Shown: positions 1-6,132, counted from the first letter of the stretch. The stretch is 16,604 bases of DNA from Phycisphaerae bacterium (GCA_030614945.1 JAUXAH010000010.1:1-16604), one strand, 5' to 3'. Notes: generated by a model not told the origin, from the letters alone. Program-made: numbers and translations.

Positions 1-332
1 ATATTCTTCACCAGTGTCGCCAGAACAGGCGACCACTGAGTATGTCTGCCGATAAATGTTGAGACTTCTGATAAGCAACTGCCTATAGCGTTTTTCTCGT
101 TCTCGAATGATTTTTGCAGCTCTACAGCGTCCGACAATTCGTCAATCCTTGTTTCGTAATTAACTATTTGCTGCTTTTGTACTGATATGATGATTTTGTT
201 TCGCAGATAAAGGCCGAACATTACTATTGCGATAATAACGGGCACTGCAAGGGTTGCGGCGGCAATAGCTATGCCTTCAGGCCTGCTCTTTGCCGGAATA
301 CCCTGTCCCTTTAACAAATCTATCGTGAACAT
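1..332 (-). CDS. pilN: PilN-like pilus assembly protein, C-terminus beyond window
   Basis: PilN is a bitopic inner-membrane protein; its short cytoplasmic N-terminus docks into PilM and its periplasmic part pairs with PilO, linking the motor to the secretin. The first 110 residues are readable here: MFTIDLLKGQGIP, matching the (N)INLLP-type PilM-binding stretch, then a basic patch, a hydrophobic segment at about residues 21-43 (IAIAAATLAVPVIIAIVMFG), and a helical, coiled-coil-like stretch rich in E, Q and K. The start ATG at 332-330 follows the end of pilM by 152 bp, in the usual pilM-pilN order. There is no strong Shine-Dalgarno; only GAG words of the adjoining heptad array precede it. The family call rests on architecture and position rather than on a long conserved domain. 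The gene runs off the left edge. Confidence 0.75.
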   Translation of the reverse strand, partial: MFTIDLLKGQGIPAKSRPEGIAIAAATLAVPVIIAIVMFGLYLRNKIIISVQKQQIVNYETRIDELSDAVELQKSFENEKNAIGSCLSEVSTFIGRHTQWSPVLATLVKN

Positions 333-336
333 TATT

Positions 337-408
337 CGATTCTCGATTCTCGATACTCGATACTCGATTCTCGATACTCGATACTCGATTCTCGATACCC
401 GATTCTCG
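337..408. repeat. Heptad tandem array (CGATTCT/CGATACT), 10 units, upstream of pilN
   Basis: Ten consecutive 7-bp units of CGATNCT plus a partial unit fill the space just upstream of the pilN start (five bases separate array and ATG). Units alternate T and A at one position, with a single C variant (CGATACC) near the end. After a T-rich stretch and a palindromic element, related words (ATCGAGT, ATCGAGC) continue at 451-477 up to the pilM stop, so the whole pilM-pilN gap of 152 bp is repeat DNA. Same word family as the arrays at 1986-2015, 8199-8216 and 12507-12569. Confidence 0.95.
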
Positions 409-423
409 CTTTTTTCTTTTTTA

Positions 424-454
424 CGAGCCCCGCCCATCCGATGGGCTGGGCGAG
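424..454. mobile_element. 23-bp palindromic element, copy A, with CGAG duplication
   Basis: The palindrome at 428-450 has arms CCCCGCCCATC and GATGGGCTGGG (one mismatch) around a central C and is bounded by direct CGAG copies at 424-427 and 451-454. Length and duplication size equal those of five other copies in this window. It sits in the pilM-pilN gap, at a CGAG that is itself the heptad-array word, so the duplication alone is less telling here than at non-array sites. Confidence 0.75.
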
Positions 455-484
455 CATCGAGTATCCAGCATCGAGCACGCTACT

Positions 485-1669
485 TTATATTTCCCTCATA
501 GCAAGACCGGCAGCCACTGCCATTGCGGGGCCGTTCTTTTGAAGAGTATCTTCACAAAGCCGGCCTGCATCGCAGGGTATTTTATCAAATGGGTTCCACA
601 CAGAAGCTTTTGCTGGAAGCCGGCTGTCCAATAACTCGACGAACCCTTCGACGCGGGCGAAATCGCCACAGACAAATATCTTTTCGACAATGGCTGATTT
701 CTCCTGAGCCGTGTAGTAGCGCAACGTTTCGGTAACATCGGCAATTGGTTTCTGACAGGCCTTCTCCAAACTGTCACCGAGTGTAATCGGCGGTTCTGTC
801 GGTGTGGCTTGGCCATCCTGGCCAAGCACGGGCTGGGATCCCGTGCCGAACAGAATCTTCCAGGTACGTTCTGTCGAGATATCATTTTCGATTGCGATGT
901 GCTTAACAATATCATTACTTGCGTAGGCCATATCGCGGATAAACGGCATATTCTCGCCCATAATTGCCAGAGTTGTATAATCGCCGCCGACGTTCAGAAT
1001 GGCTGTGGTTGTTCGTCCCGCTCCGTCAGGGGCCCCCGCCGTTAGCGAGGCAGACGGCTCAGCCGTCTTACTTTTAATGGAGCCGGTATTGTTTTTTTCG
1101 TATTCGCTGAGGCAATTCAAAAGTGCCAATCCGTCGACGTCCATCAAGACGCAGTCAAGAGAAGCATTTTTAGCGAGTTGTACTTTGCTTTTTATCAGCT
1201 TATTCGTTGCCGCTACTAAAATGCCGGTGACACTATCTTCGCCATTGGGTATCAATTGATAGTCAACAGGCCCGTCGTGAACGTTGAACGGGCAGACCTG
1301 TTCAGCTTCGAGCAAAGCCGCTCCCTCTATTTCTTGCGGCGACAATGGCGGAAACTTAAAATGGCGCACTGCGACATCCGGGCCGCATACACTGCAAACG
1401 GCCAGTTGTGTCTGAATCCCGGCTGACTCAAGGCATTCGCGAATTGCCCTGACAGTGTTTATTTCCCTGTGATTTTTGCTATCTTCGCCCGCTGTAATGG
1501 CAGCTATGCCGGCTGCAGTAACTGCGTAACCGTTGCCGTTTTTGCGAAGCTGGATTAGCTTGACTTCCGATGAGCCAATATCCAGTCCGAAGGCCTCGTG
1601 GCGCTCAAGCTCAAACCTGAACGATCGTTTCCAATCCAAGTCCATAAGTTCTTTAATCTTTTTTAGCAT
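485..1669 (-). CDS. pilM: Type IV pilus assembly ATP-binding protein PilM
   Basis: PilM is an actin/FtsA-like cytoplasmic protein that binds ATP and the N-terminal tail of PilN and couples the pilus motor to the alignment complex. The 394-residue product has the PilM order of motifs: the first phosphate loop FGLDIGSSEVKLIQLR (about residues 27-42), CGPDVAVRHFKFPPLSPQEI (about 95-115), the EAEQVCPF segment, MDVDGLALLN, the second nucleotide motif ILNVGGDYTTLAIM (about 224-237), and VCGDFARVEGF near 338. Length is somewhat above the usual 350. The excess lies in two low-complexity linkers (SKTAEPSASLTAGAPDGAG and GTGSQPVLGQDGQATPTEPP) that coincide with DNA palindromes. The start ATG at 1669 has a weak ribosome site. 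It precedes pilN on the same strand and is separated from the PilX-like genes by a 410-bp repeat-rich gap, so it may have its own promoter. Confidence 0.9.
   Translation of the reverse strand: MLKKIKELMDLDWKRSFRFELERHEAFGLDIGSSEVKLIQLRKNGNGYAVTAAGIAAITAGEDSKNHREINTVRAIRECLESAGIQTQLAVCSVCGPDVAVRHFKFPPLSPQEIEGAALLEAEQVCPFNVHDGPVDYQLIPNGEDSVTGILVAATNKLIKSKVQLAKNASLDCVLMDVDGLALLNCLSEYEKNNTGSIKSKTAEPSASLTAGAPDGAGRTTTAILNVGGDYTTLAIMGENMPFIRDMAYASNDIVKHIAIENDISTERTWKILFGTGSQPVLGQDGQATPTEPPITLGDSLEKACQKPIADVTETLRYYTAQEKSAIVEKIFVCGDFARVEGFVELLDSRLPAKASVWNPFDKIPCDAGRLCEDTLQKNGPAMAVAAGLAMREI
807..846. repeat. Two overlapping inverted repeats inside pilM
   Basis: GCTTGGCCA-tcc-TGGCCAAGC at 807-827 (9-bp perfect arms) is followed, sharing two bases, by GCACGGG-7nt-CCCGTGC at 826-846. 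They encode part of a Gly/Pro/Gln-rich PilM linker with no conserved motif. This could be a folded-in palindromic insertion or simple GC-rich chance; no target duplication is visible. Confidence 0.6.
1052..1068. repeat. Perfect 17-bp palindrome inside pilM linker
   Basis: AGACGGCT-C-AGCCGTCT, arms of 8 bp. On the coding strand it lies in the Ser/Ala/Pro-rich linker between the two nucleotide-binding halves of PilM. No flanking duplication was found. Confidence 0.6.
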
Positions 1670-1831
1670 TTAGGGTGTGCCCTATCCGATATAACTATCC
1701 GCTATTATCTATCGGCTTAAAAAAGCGGCTGTTTAACGTAGAAATTACAATATGCCGGTTTAATATGCTGATGCGGGTGATTTTAAGATGGCGAGTCCTA
1801 TAAATAATTGATACTGGATGCTCGATGCTCG

Positions 1832-1980
1832 CAATCAGGAAATCAGGGTATCAGGACAACAGGATGCAGGCCATCAGAAAATCAGGATATCAGGAGAAAA
1901 AGGGCGAACATAACGATGTGGAACTGATACCCTGGTACCCTGATAACCACTGCCTGATATTCTGATAAACTGATAACCTA
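1832..1980. repeat. Octad-type ATCAGG array with an inverted partner
   Basis: Part of the 410-bp gene-free region 1670-2079. Between 1832 and 1896 the word NNATCAGG repeats about eight times with period near 8 (AAATCAGG, GTATCAGG, ATATCAGG). From 1924 to 1980 the reverse-complement word (CTGATACC, CTGATATT, CTGATAAA) repeats. The two halves are mutually inverted and could fold into a long imperfect hairpin. A second copy of the same material lies at 6036-6090. The remainder of the gap (1670-1830) shows no clear promoter; it contains AGGG-tgtg-CCCT just upstream of the pilM start and a short TGGATGCTCGATGCTCG word at 1816-1831. Confidence 0.85.
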
Positions 1981-1985
1981 ACAGG

Positions 1986-2015
1986 AGTATCGAGTATCGA
2001 GAATCGAGAATCGAG
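1986..2015. repeat. Heptad array (GTATCGA/GAATCGA), four units
   Basis: Four 7-bp units of the AGTATCG/AGAATCG word family, ending in the CGAG that is duplicated around the adjacent inverted-repeat element. Located just downstream of the 3' end of the second PilX-like gene. Confidence 0.85.
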
Positions 2016-2078
2016 TCCCGTTAGAAATCGCCCTTTTTCCAGACTGAGCCACTTCTGCGGAATTTCTAACGGGACGAG
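2012..2078. mobile_element. Small inverted-repeat element, copy 1, with CGAG duplication
   Basis: Element at 2016-2074 (59 bp). Ends TCCCGTTAGAAAT and ATTTCTAACGGGA are perfect 13-bp inverted repeats, bounded by direct CGAG at 2012-2015 and 2075-2078. The interior has no ORF. It lies one base from the stop codon of the 2080-3219 gene, so it may act as a 3' hairpin for that transcript. Internal sequence is more diverged from copies 2 and 3 than those are from each other. Confidence 0.8.
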
Positions 2079-2079
2079 T

Positions 2080-3219
2080 TTATTCTTCCTGCCAGTGCTG
2101 CACTATGAACTCAGCCCCCACCTCGTCAATGCTGGCTTTTAACAGAGTCGCGTCAAAATGCAATTCAGCTGAATTTCTTAGTTCGGTATTATTTGCTATA
2201 ACGGCGCCATATAACTGTGAGCTGTTCTCAAAAATAACATCGCAGTCAGGAGCGTAAATAGTCCCGTAAAAAACCGCACTCTGCTCGAACAAAAAAGTCT
2301 GGTTACTGCCACCAACCCCATATATTTGACAGTCTCTCGGTATTTGCGTCAGGGTATTAACCGTGCTTGTATTGCGTAGATTGAGATTGCCGCCCAGATA
2401 GAGCGTTAAAGATGAATCCGGGAGGATTTCCACTACGCTAAACTGCTTAATTTCAAAAATTCCCGTCACATAAAGTGTTACATCACCACTAATGGTTATT
2501 GTGTCGCCAGACGTCAGGTCGATATAGTCATACGTGCCGTTGCTACTTAAAACGGTCGAACTGGTTATTGTCCCCTTACTGACGTCAAATGGAGGTTCTG
2601 TCGGCGGTGATATTGCAGGCAGCTCCCTGCCATAGTCCACCAGAAATTCACCATAAATAGTTCCGTCGCCCATTACCACAGCGTTCGGGTCGCCGGTAGC
2701 GACGGTTGTCGGTTGGAGCGCGTTGACCCCACCATAAGGGCCTTGCTCAGAACTATACGCATCGATAAGAAAGGCGTTCTCTAATACTAAGCTGTCTTGA
2801 GCATATATCGCATTTCGGAACAGGCCTACTAAAGTTAGAGTGCAGCTGACTTTTCTTATTTCCCGGCCGGCTCTGCCGGTTACATCCACGTCGTAGATGT
2901 AGTCAGGACTGCTCGTAATCGTATAGGTGAAAGTTGCATCAGAATTCGCCAATATTGCATCTGTTGCCTGCGGCAGGGTGTTATCATCCCAGGGTTTAAC
3001 TTTTATCTTCTCGTTCATTTCAAAGACAGCCTTTACCAGCCCGGCGTCGGCAGCGCAGCGCGCCGCAATCTCCGAGGCGGTTCGTGACGCCAATATACGT
3101 CCGTGCAGACCGAGGCTCAACAATCCGGTACCCATTACAACCAATATTATGACCACAAGCAGCGCCAGGGCCATTGCCGAGCCGGGCTTTTTTGATTGTA
3201 GTAACTTGTTTATACTCAT
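2080..3219 (-). CDS. PilX-like minor pilin-type protein with C-terminal shell/beta-solenoid domain (paralogue 2)
   Basis: 379 residues. The N-terminus MSINKLLQSKKPG is followed by one hydrophobic helix (ALALLVVIILVVMGTGLLSLG), the PilX-type pattern of a pilin-like helix without the usual Glu5, then a conserved stretch (RTASEIAARCAADAGLVKAVFEMNEK). The C-terminal third has short alternating beta-like runs, LTLYLGGNLNLRN and YGTIYAPDCDVIFENSSQLYGAVIANN, of the type seen in DUF7305/polymer-forming domains (recognised by pattern only). An upstream TTG at 3285 is in frame but is rejected: the ATG at 3219 has GAAAGGGAA nine bases upstream, and the paralogue's fossil N-terminus aligns from this Met. 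Likely a surface or pilus-tip associated component; the paralogue at 3386-4603 shares the whole layout. Confidence 0.8.
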   Translation of the reverse strand: MSINKLLQSKKPGSAMALALLVVIILVVMGTGLLSLGLHGRILASRTASEIAARCAADAGLVKAVFEMNEKIKVKPWDDNTLPQATDAILANSDATFTYTITSSPDYIYDVDVTGRAGREIRKVSCTLTLVGLFRNAIYAQDSLVLENAFLIDAYSSEQGPYGGVNALQPTTVATGDPNAVVMGDGTIYGEFLVDYGRELPAISPPTEPPFDVSKGTITSSTVLSSNGTYDYIDLTSGDTITISGDVTLYVTGIFEIKQFSVVEILPDSSLTLYLGGNLNLRNTSTVNTLTQIPRDCQIYGVGGSNQTFLFEQSAVFYGTIYAPDCDVIFENSSQLYGAVIANNTELRNSAELHFDATLLKASIDEVGAEFIVQHWQEE

Positions 3220-3269
3220 TTTGACATTCCCTTTCTCAATCTCCAATTTTCGACTATTTTTTATCTTTT

Positions 3270-3328
3270 GCCACAAAGACACCAAGACACTAAGAATATA
3301 TTTTTTATTTCACTTCTTCCTTTGTGGC
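3270..3328. repeat. Inverted repeat GCCACAAAG/CTTTGTGGC between PilX-like genes
   Basis: GCCACAAAG at 3270-3278 and CTTTGTGGC at 3320-3328 are perfect 9-bp inverted copies. The left side continues as ACACCAAGACACTAAG and the right as TTCGTGGCTAA, so both carry a short-period GTGG/GACAC word. It lies upstream of the 3219 start. No ORF. Confidence 0.65.
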
Positions 3329-3347
3329 TTCGTGGCTAATTCTATTT

Positions 3348-3382
3348 TCAATTGTCAATTGGAAATCGTCAATCGTCAATAC
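3348..3382. repeat. Heptad array (TCAATTG/TCAATCG), five units
   Basis: Five units with period 7: TCAATTG, TCAATTG, GAAATCG, TCAATCG, TCAATAC. It ends three bases from the stop codon of the 3386-4603 gene. The word (TTGACGA on the coding strand) differs from the TCGAGTA arrays, but period, length and placement are the same. Confidence 0.8.
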
Positions 3383-3385
3383 TCT

Positions 3386-4603
3386 TTACTCTTCGCGCCA
3401 CTGTTTTACTACGAAGCGCACGGCATCATCATCGGCGCCGACATTTCTCAGCGCTTTATCATAGTAGAAATTGCCGCCGCTCTTCATCTCAAAACTTTTG
3501 CAGACAATGGACCCGCGTACATGACCATCGGCCATAAGAGTAACTACTGCATTCGGGGCGTAAACTGCACCCAGGGATTCGCTCTTGGCTTTGAGGGTGA
3601 GCTGCTGCTCTTCTGTAGCCGTACCGAAAAGTTTTAAGCTTGCCGGAAGACTCTCATTATTGATTCCGGCTTCATTACCCGCATTCAAATCGCCGTCCAG
3701 ATATAAAGTTAAAGATGCACCTTCCCTTATAATAATTTCGCACTCCTGGCCAAGACCGACGTCTCCGGTCACATATAGCACAACATCACCACCATTTATT
3801 TGCAGTATTCCCGGATTGGCGGCACGTTTCACCTGAATCCGGTCATATTGACCGGTATCGTCCGGCCCGATTGTCAGGGTTGTACCGTGGACACTAATGC
3901 CTGTACCCATATCGGCAAGCACCGGCGGAGTTACGGCCGGAAACTCAATCTCTTCAGTAATAGCATACTTTGCGTTTATACTGGCGCCTAAGTCTTTTAT
4001 AGCGTTTTCGACGTCGCCCCCGACACCTATAAAGACATTGCCGTTCACAATTACACCGTTATTGAGAATTATGCTGTCGGGTAAAATGCTGTTGGTGCCA
4101 ATCTGTATTTGTATATTAGTGTCCCATGGATCCAGAGAGTTGTATCCCTCAATTAACGTCCCGGCTTTCAATATGATAGTTTGCCGGGTCAAGATCGGAG
4201 GCTCAAACGGTCCCTGCAATTCCAAATTGAAGGTAATCCTTTTTTCGGCCAGGCCGGATTTTCCAATGCATTCAACGATATAACCGCTCTCGATGTCTCC
4301 TGTAATTGTATAGCTAAAAGTTGCGTCAGAATTCGGCAGTATTTCATCTGTTGCCTGCGGCAGACTGCTTCCATCCCAGGGTGTAACTTTCAGCTTCTCG
4401 TTCATTTCAAAGACGGCCTTTGTCAGCGCGGCATCGGCAGCGCAGCGCGCTGCAATATCCGAGGCGGTTCGTACCGCGAAGAGACGGCCGTGCATACCGA
4501 GACTCAACAATCCCACACCTATTACGGATAATATTATGACCGCAAGCATCGCCAGGGGTATTGCGAAGCCCGCCCCATTAGAAATCTTCCCTTTTTCTGC
4601 CAT
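3386..4603 (-). CDS. PilX-like protein with C-terminal shell/beta-solenoid domain (paralogue 1), N-terminus replaced by an element
   Basis: 405 residues. A hydrophobic helix (GFAIPLAMLAVIILSVIGVG, about residues 12-31) is followed by the segment shared with its downstream neighbour (RTASDIAARCAADAALTKAV, then FEMNEKLKVTPWDGS), a middle beta-rich region, and a C-terminal solenoid-like part with LTLYLDGDLNAGNEAGINN and LGAVYAPNAVVTLMADG. The C-terminus VKQWREE matches QHWQEE of the paralogue, so the two arose by tandem duplication. The first eleven codons, the start ATG at 4603 and the nearby AAAGGTGAT ribosome-site candidate lie inside the inverted-repeat element at 4573-4634; the ancestral N-terminus is still readable upstream in another frame. 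Whether this start is used is not shown, but the reading frame is intact after it. Confidence 0.75.
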   Translation of the reverse strand: MAEKGKISNGAGFAIPLAMLAVIILSVIGVGLLSLGMHGRLFAVRTASDIAARCAADAALTKAVFEMNEKLKVTPWDGSSLPQATDEILPNSDATFSYTITGDIESGYIVECIGKSGLAEKRITFNLELQGPFEPPILTRQTIILKAGTLIEGYNSLDPWDTNIQIQIGTNSILPDSIILNNGVIVNGNVFIGVGGDVENAIKDLGASINAKYAITEEIEFPAVTPPVLADMGTGISVHGTTLTIGPDDTGQYDRIQVKRAANPGILQINGGDVVLYVTGDVGLGQECEIIIREGASLTLYLDGDLNAGNEAGINNESLPASLKLFGTATEEQQLTLKAKSESLGAVYAPNAVVTLMADGHVRGSIVCKSFEMKSGGNFYYDKALRNVGADDDAVRFVVKQWREE

Positions 4604-4638
4604 ATTCTTATCACCTTTGGAATTTCTAACGGGGCCAG
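4569..4638. mobile_element. Small inverted-repeat element, copy 2, inserted at the start of a PilX-like gene
   Basis: Element at 4573-4634 (62 bp). The plus-strand ends are CCCCATTAGAAAT and ATTTCTAACGGGG (12 of 13 pairing). Flanks CCCG and CCAG match at 3 of 4 bases, a decayed or imperfect duplication. The interior resembles copy 3: on the minus strand both carry AAGAATAT, then AAAAAGG, then the GATTTCTAA end. It contributes a ribosome-site-like AAAGGTGAT, the ATG at 4603 and eleven codons to the gene below. Confidence 0.75.
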
Positions 4639-4671
4639 TTTTTTTGATTGTAGCGGCTTTTTTCTATTCAC
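4635..4671 (-). pseudogene. Fossil N-terminus of the PilX-like gene, cut off by the element
   Basis: From a GTG at 4671 the minus strand reads VNRKKPLQSKKL, which aligns with MSINKLLQSKKPG of the neighbouring paralogue and includes the identical DNA CTACAATCAAAAAA. Homology continues upstream of the start (both have GATTGAGA before a purine-rich ribosome site). After the element, the body of the protein resumes in a different frame, so a ribosome starting at this GTG would stop at 4534 after about 45 codons. I infer this is the ancestral start, disconnected by the insertion plus a small indel. Confidence 0.7.
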
Positions 4672-4715
4672 CCGACCTTGCCTCTCAATCTGCGATTGGT
4701 AATTGGTTAAATAGT

Positions 4716-4743
4716 TACCAATCACTACTCACCAATCACCAAT
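4716..4743. repeat. Heptad array (CACCAAT), four units, abutting a stop codon
   Basis: Units TACCAAT, CACTACT, CACCAAT, CACCAAT, period 7. The array touches the TAA of the 4743-5282 gene. Imperfect inverted words (GATTGGTAATTGGTT) precede it at 4694-4708. This is a third word in the same kind of array. Confidence 0.8.
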
Positions 4744-5282
4744 TATTGATTGTGCATAACAGCGGACGAGACAACGGTAATTGTCTCCGAGCCGTTGTCG
4801 AGTGTAAGTATCATCTGGGCGGAGTAACCGGCCCCCTTGAAAAAAATACAGCCGGCTACGTTCCCGCAGATAGTGCGGGTGCTCAGAGTTTGCCTGGGAT
4901 TCAGACTGCCATACTCGATATTCAGTTCGCCGTTAGTCTCAGAGAAACGTGCATAGTGGTCAACAATAGTGGTATTGGGGTCCTGGCAGTAATAAACCTC
5001 GAGCCAATTGCCGGCACTATCCAGTAAGAACCTTGTCCTGGTTGCCCTGCGAATCACACTGTCAAAGGTTTTCCTCGCGATGTAGCCGTCGGTCACTACA
5101 TCGGAGTATACGCGGTCGTACATTGCATTGAAACCTCGGTGACTGTCGGCTATTGTCATACCGACGCCAAGCATGATGATACCCCCAATCATTGTGGCTA
5201 TCATCAACTCTATACTCGTAAACCCCGCTCCTCGGAGGGGCGGGGTAAAGCCTTTTCGATTTTGAATCTTCTTCTTAAACAT
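4743..5282 (-). CDS. GspJ/PilW-like minor prepilin with an in-frame palindromic insertion in its signal peptide
   Basis: 179 residues. A basic leader MFKKKIQNRKG is followed by FTPPLRGAG and then the real processing motif GFTSIELMIATMIGG: cleavage before Phe21 leaves Glu at +5 of the mature protein, as prepilin peptidase substrates require. The first GFT (residues 11-13) lacks Glu at +5, so it is a decoy made by duplication. The extra nine residues come from the 27-bp palindromic insertion at 5223-5249. After the hydrophobic helix come a soluble helix-turn and a beta-rich C-domain, with the order and size of GspJ/PilW proteins. It follows the GspI/PilV-like gene by 24 bp, so the two are co-transcribed. 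Minor pseudopilins of this type prime fibre assembly at the tip. Confidence 0.8.
   Translation of the reverse strand: MFKKKIQNRKGFTPPLRGAGFTSIELMIATMIGGIIMLGVGMTIADSHRGFNAMYDRVYSDVVTDGYIARKTFDSVIRRATRTRFLLDSAGNWLEVYYCQDPNTTIVDHYARFSETNGELNIEYGSLNPRQTLSTRTICGNVAGCIFFKGAGYSAQMILTLDNGSETITVVSSAVMHNQ
5219..5249. mobile_element. 23-bp palindromic element, copy B, inside a coding sequence, with TAAA duplication
   Basis: Palindrome at 5223-5245: arms CCCCGCTCCTC and GAGGGGCGGGG, one mismatch, central G. Direct TAAA at 5219-5222 and 5246-5249. The net gain of 27 bp equals nine codons, so the prepilin frame is preserved. The duplication lies at the GFT codons of the prepilin signal, giving GFT twice. 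Confidence 0.9.
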
Positions 5283-5306
5283 TTATGCTCTCACGCTTTC
5301 AAAAGG

Positions 5307-5792
5307 CTAATAAGTGGTGTATGTTGTGAGCCTGAATGATTTATCAGCATCTGCAAAAGCCGTTGAGCCGGTACCTCGCTGATTCCAGGCCACGACAACA
5401 TTCAAGGCCCTCAATCCGGTAGCAACGTCTTTCCATGACAGAGTCGTATAGTAGTTGATACCATTTAATTCAATTGTGTAGGTTGCCAATTCTGTAAAAT
5501 CCGCCGGCACTTGGCTTTCGCTGCTGGAATTAAACGACAGGCCGTGGCCCCAATAGTTTTCCGGGTTAAAGGCCTCGTCGCCACTTACAGCGCCGCTTAC
5601 ACCGCGCCAATTCTCGCAAAGCAGCACTGCGATTCTGGTAGCCGTTGCCCTCTCATCAGCTTTTCGCGCATCCAGGGCGGCATGGTATCTATATGCGGAG
5701 GCTCCGATAACCGCCACTGTTAGGATGAGAATCGCCCCCATTACCTCGACCAGAGTCATTGCCGCTGCGCATCTGTGCCGCTTAACAGCCAT
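5307..5792 (-). CDS. GspI/PilV-like minor prepilin
   Basis: 161 residues from the ATG at 5792. Leader MAVKRHRCAAA, then MTLVEVMGAILILTVAVIGA, a type IV prepilin helix with Glu at +5 if cut before Met12. The usual Gly at -1 is Ala and the usual Phe at +1 is Met, so processing efficiency is uncertain. Start choice: AGAGAGG sits nine bases before the 5792 ATG but touches the in-frame ATG at 5801, so 5792 is preferred. The C-domain is short and beta-rich (TYTIELNGINYYTTLSWKD), fitting GspI/PilV. It is first of the minor-pilin group, downstream of the shared promoter-like block at 5852-5937. Confidence 0.75.
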   Translation of the reverse strand: MAVKRHRCAAAMTLVEVMGAILILTVAVIGASAYRYHAALDARKADERATATRIAVLLCENWRGVSGAVSGDEAFNPENYWGHGLSFNSSSESQVPADFTELATYTIELNGINYYTTLSWKDVATGLRALNVVVAWNQRGTGSTAFADADKSFRLTTYTTY

Positions 5793-5851
5793 AACCGCCA
5801 TCCTCTCTACTTGACCTTCCAGGGTCGATTTTTAGACGGGATTTACAGGAT

Positions 5852-5937
5852 GGGGTGTGAAAGCCTGCCCCTTTCTCCACGCTTTACTAATTAAAATATA
5901 CTACAAAAAACCGTCAAAGGCAAAAAAAATTGGTTTA
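5852..5937 (-). promoter_or_regulatory. Promoter-like block shared with the gspE upstream region (copy B)
   Basis: On the minus strand it contains TTTGCCTTTGACGG, a T-run, then AGTATATTTTAATTAGTA, which is also found upstream of gspE at 10137-10235 in the same orientation. TTGACG followed after 16 bases by TTTAAT would be a plausible sigma-70-like pair. It lies about 60-145 bp before the 5792 start. Similarity extends to the CTGCCC-TTT and GGTGTG..AAGC words downstream. It could be a common promoter for the pilus genes or another dispersed repeat. Confidence 0.5.
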
Positions 5938-6008
5938 CCCCGTTAGAAATCTTCACCTTTTTGTACTATATTCTTATTTCACCCCATTGGAATTTCTAAC
6001 GGGGTTTA
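5934..6008. mobile_element. Small inverted-repeat element, copy 3, with TTTA duplication
   Basis: Element at 5938-6004 (67 bp). Ends CCCCGTTAGAAAT and ATTTCTAACGGGG are perfect 13-bp inverted repeats; direct TTTA at 5934-5937 and 6005-6008. The interior has no ORF and matches copy 2 closely. It is the most intact copy and lies in the 513-bp gap between the minor-pilin genes and the major pilin. Confidence 0.85.
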
Positions 6009-6035
6009 TTTGAGAGGAGCCCCCATTTTGTGGGC

Positions 6036-6090
6036 TATCAGGGTACCAAGCTTATCAGGCAGTGGTCATCAGGGTATCAGGATACCAGGT
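6036..6090. repeat. ATCAGG array, second copy
   Basis: TATCAGGG, TATCAGGC, CATCAGGG, TATCAGGA with period near 8, including AGTGGTCATCAGGGTA. The minus strand of 1924-1980 carries nearly the same (GCAGTGGTTATCAGGGTACC), so this is a dispersed repeat and not only a local expansion. Confidence 0.8.
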
Positions 6091-6101
6091 CCGATTTCCT
6101 G

Positions 6102-6132
6102 CTGGCCCAGCCCATAATATGGGCGGGGCTGG
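6102..6132. mobile_element. 23-bp palindromic element, copy C, with CTGG duplication
   Basis: Element at 6106-6128, arms CCCAGCCCATA and TATGGGCGGGG (one mismatch), central A. Direct CTGG at 6102-6105 and 6129-6132. The centre differs from the CTC-GAG centre of other copies and resembles copy A (CAT..ATG), so there are two sub-types. Confidence 0.8.

Noticed and set aside
337..408. CRISPR array
   Set aside because: Units are 7 bp and contiguous, with no spacers and no cas genes.
271..501. Plus-strand ORF with a SILDTRYSILDTRY repeat peptide
   Set aside because: Translation of the heptad array and element A; no ribosome site, and the peptide repeat follows only from period 7 DNA.
3220..3285. 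TTG start giving a 401-residue PilX-like protein
   Set aside because: The extension crosses repeat-like DNA; ATG 3219 has a better ribosome site and matches the paralogue's N-terminus.
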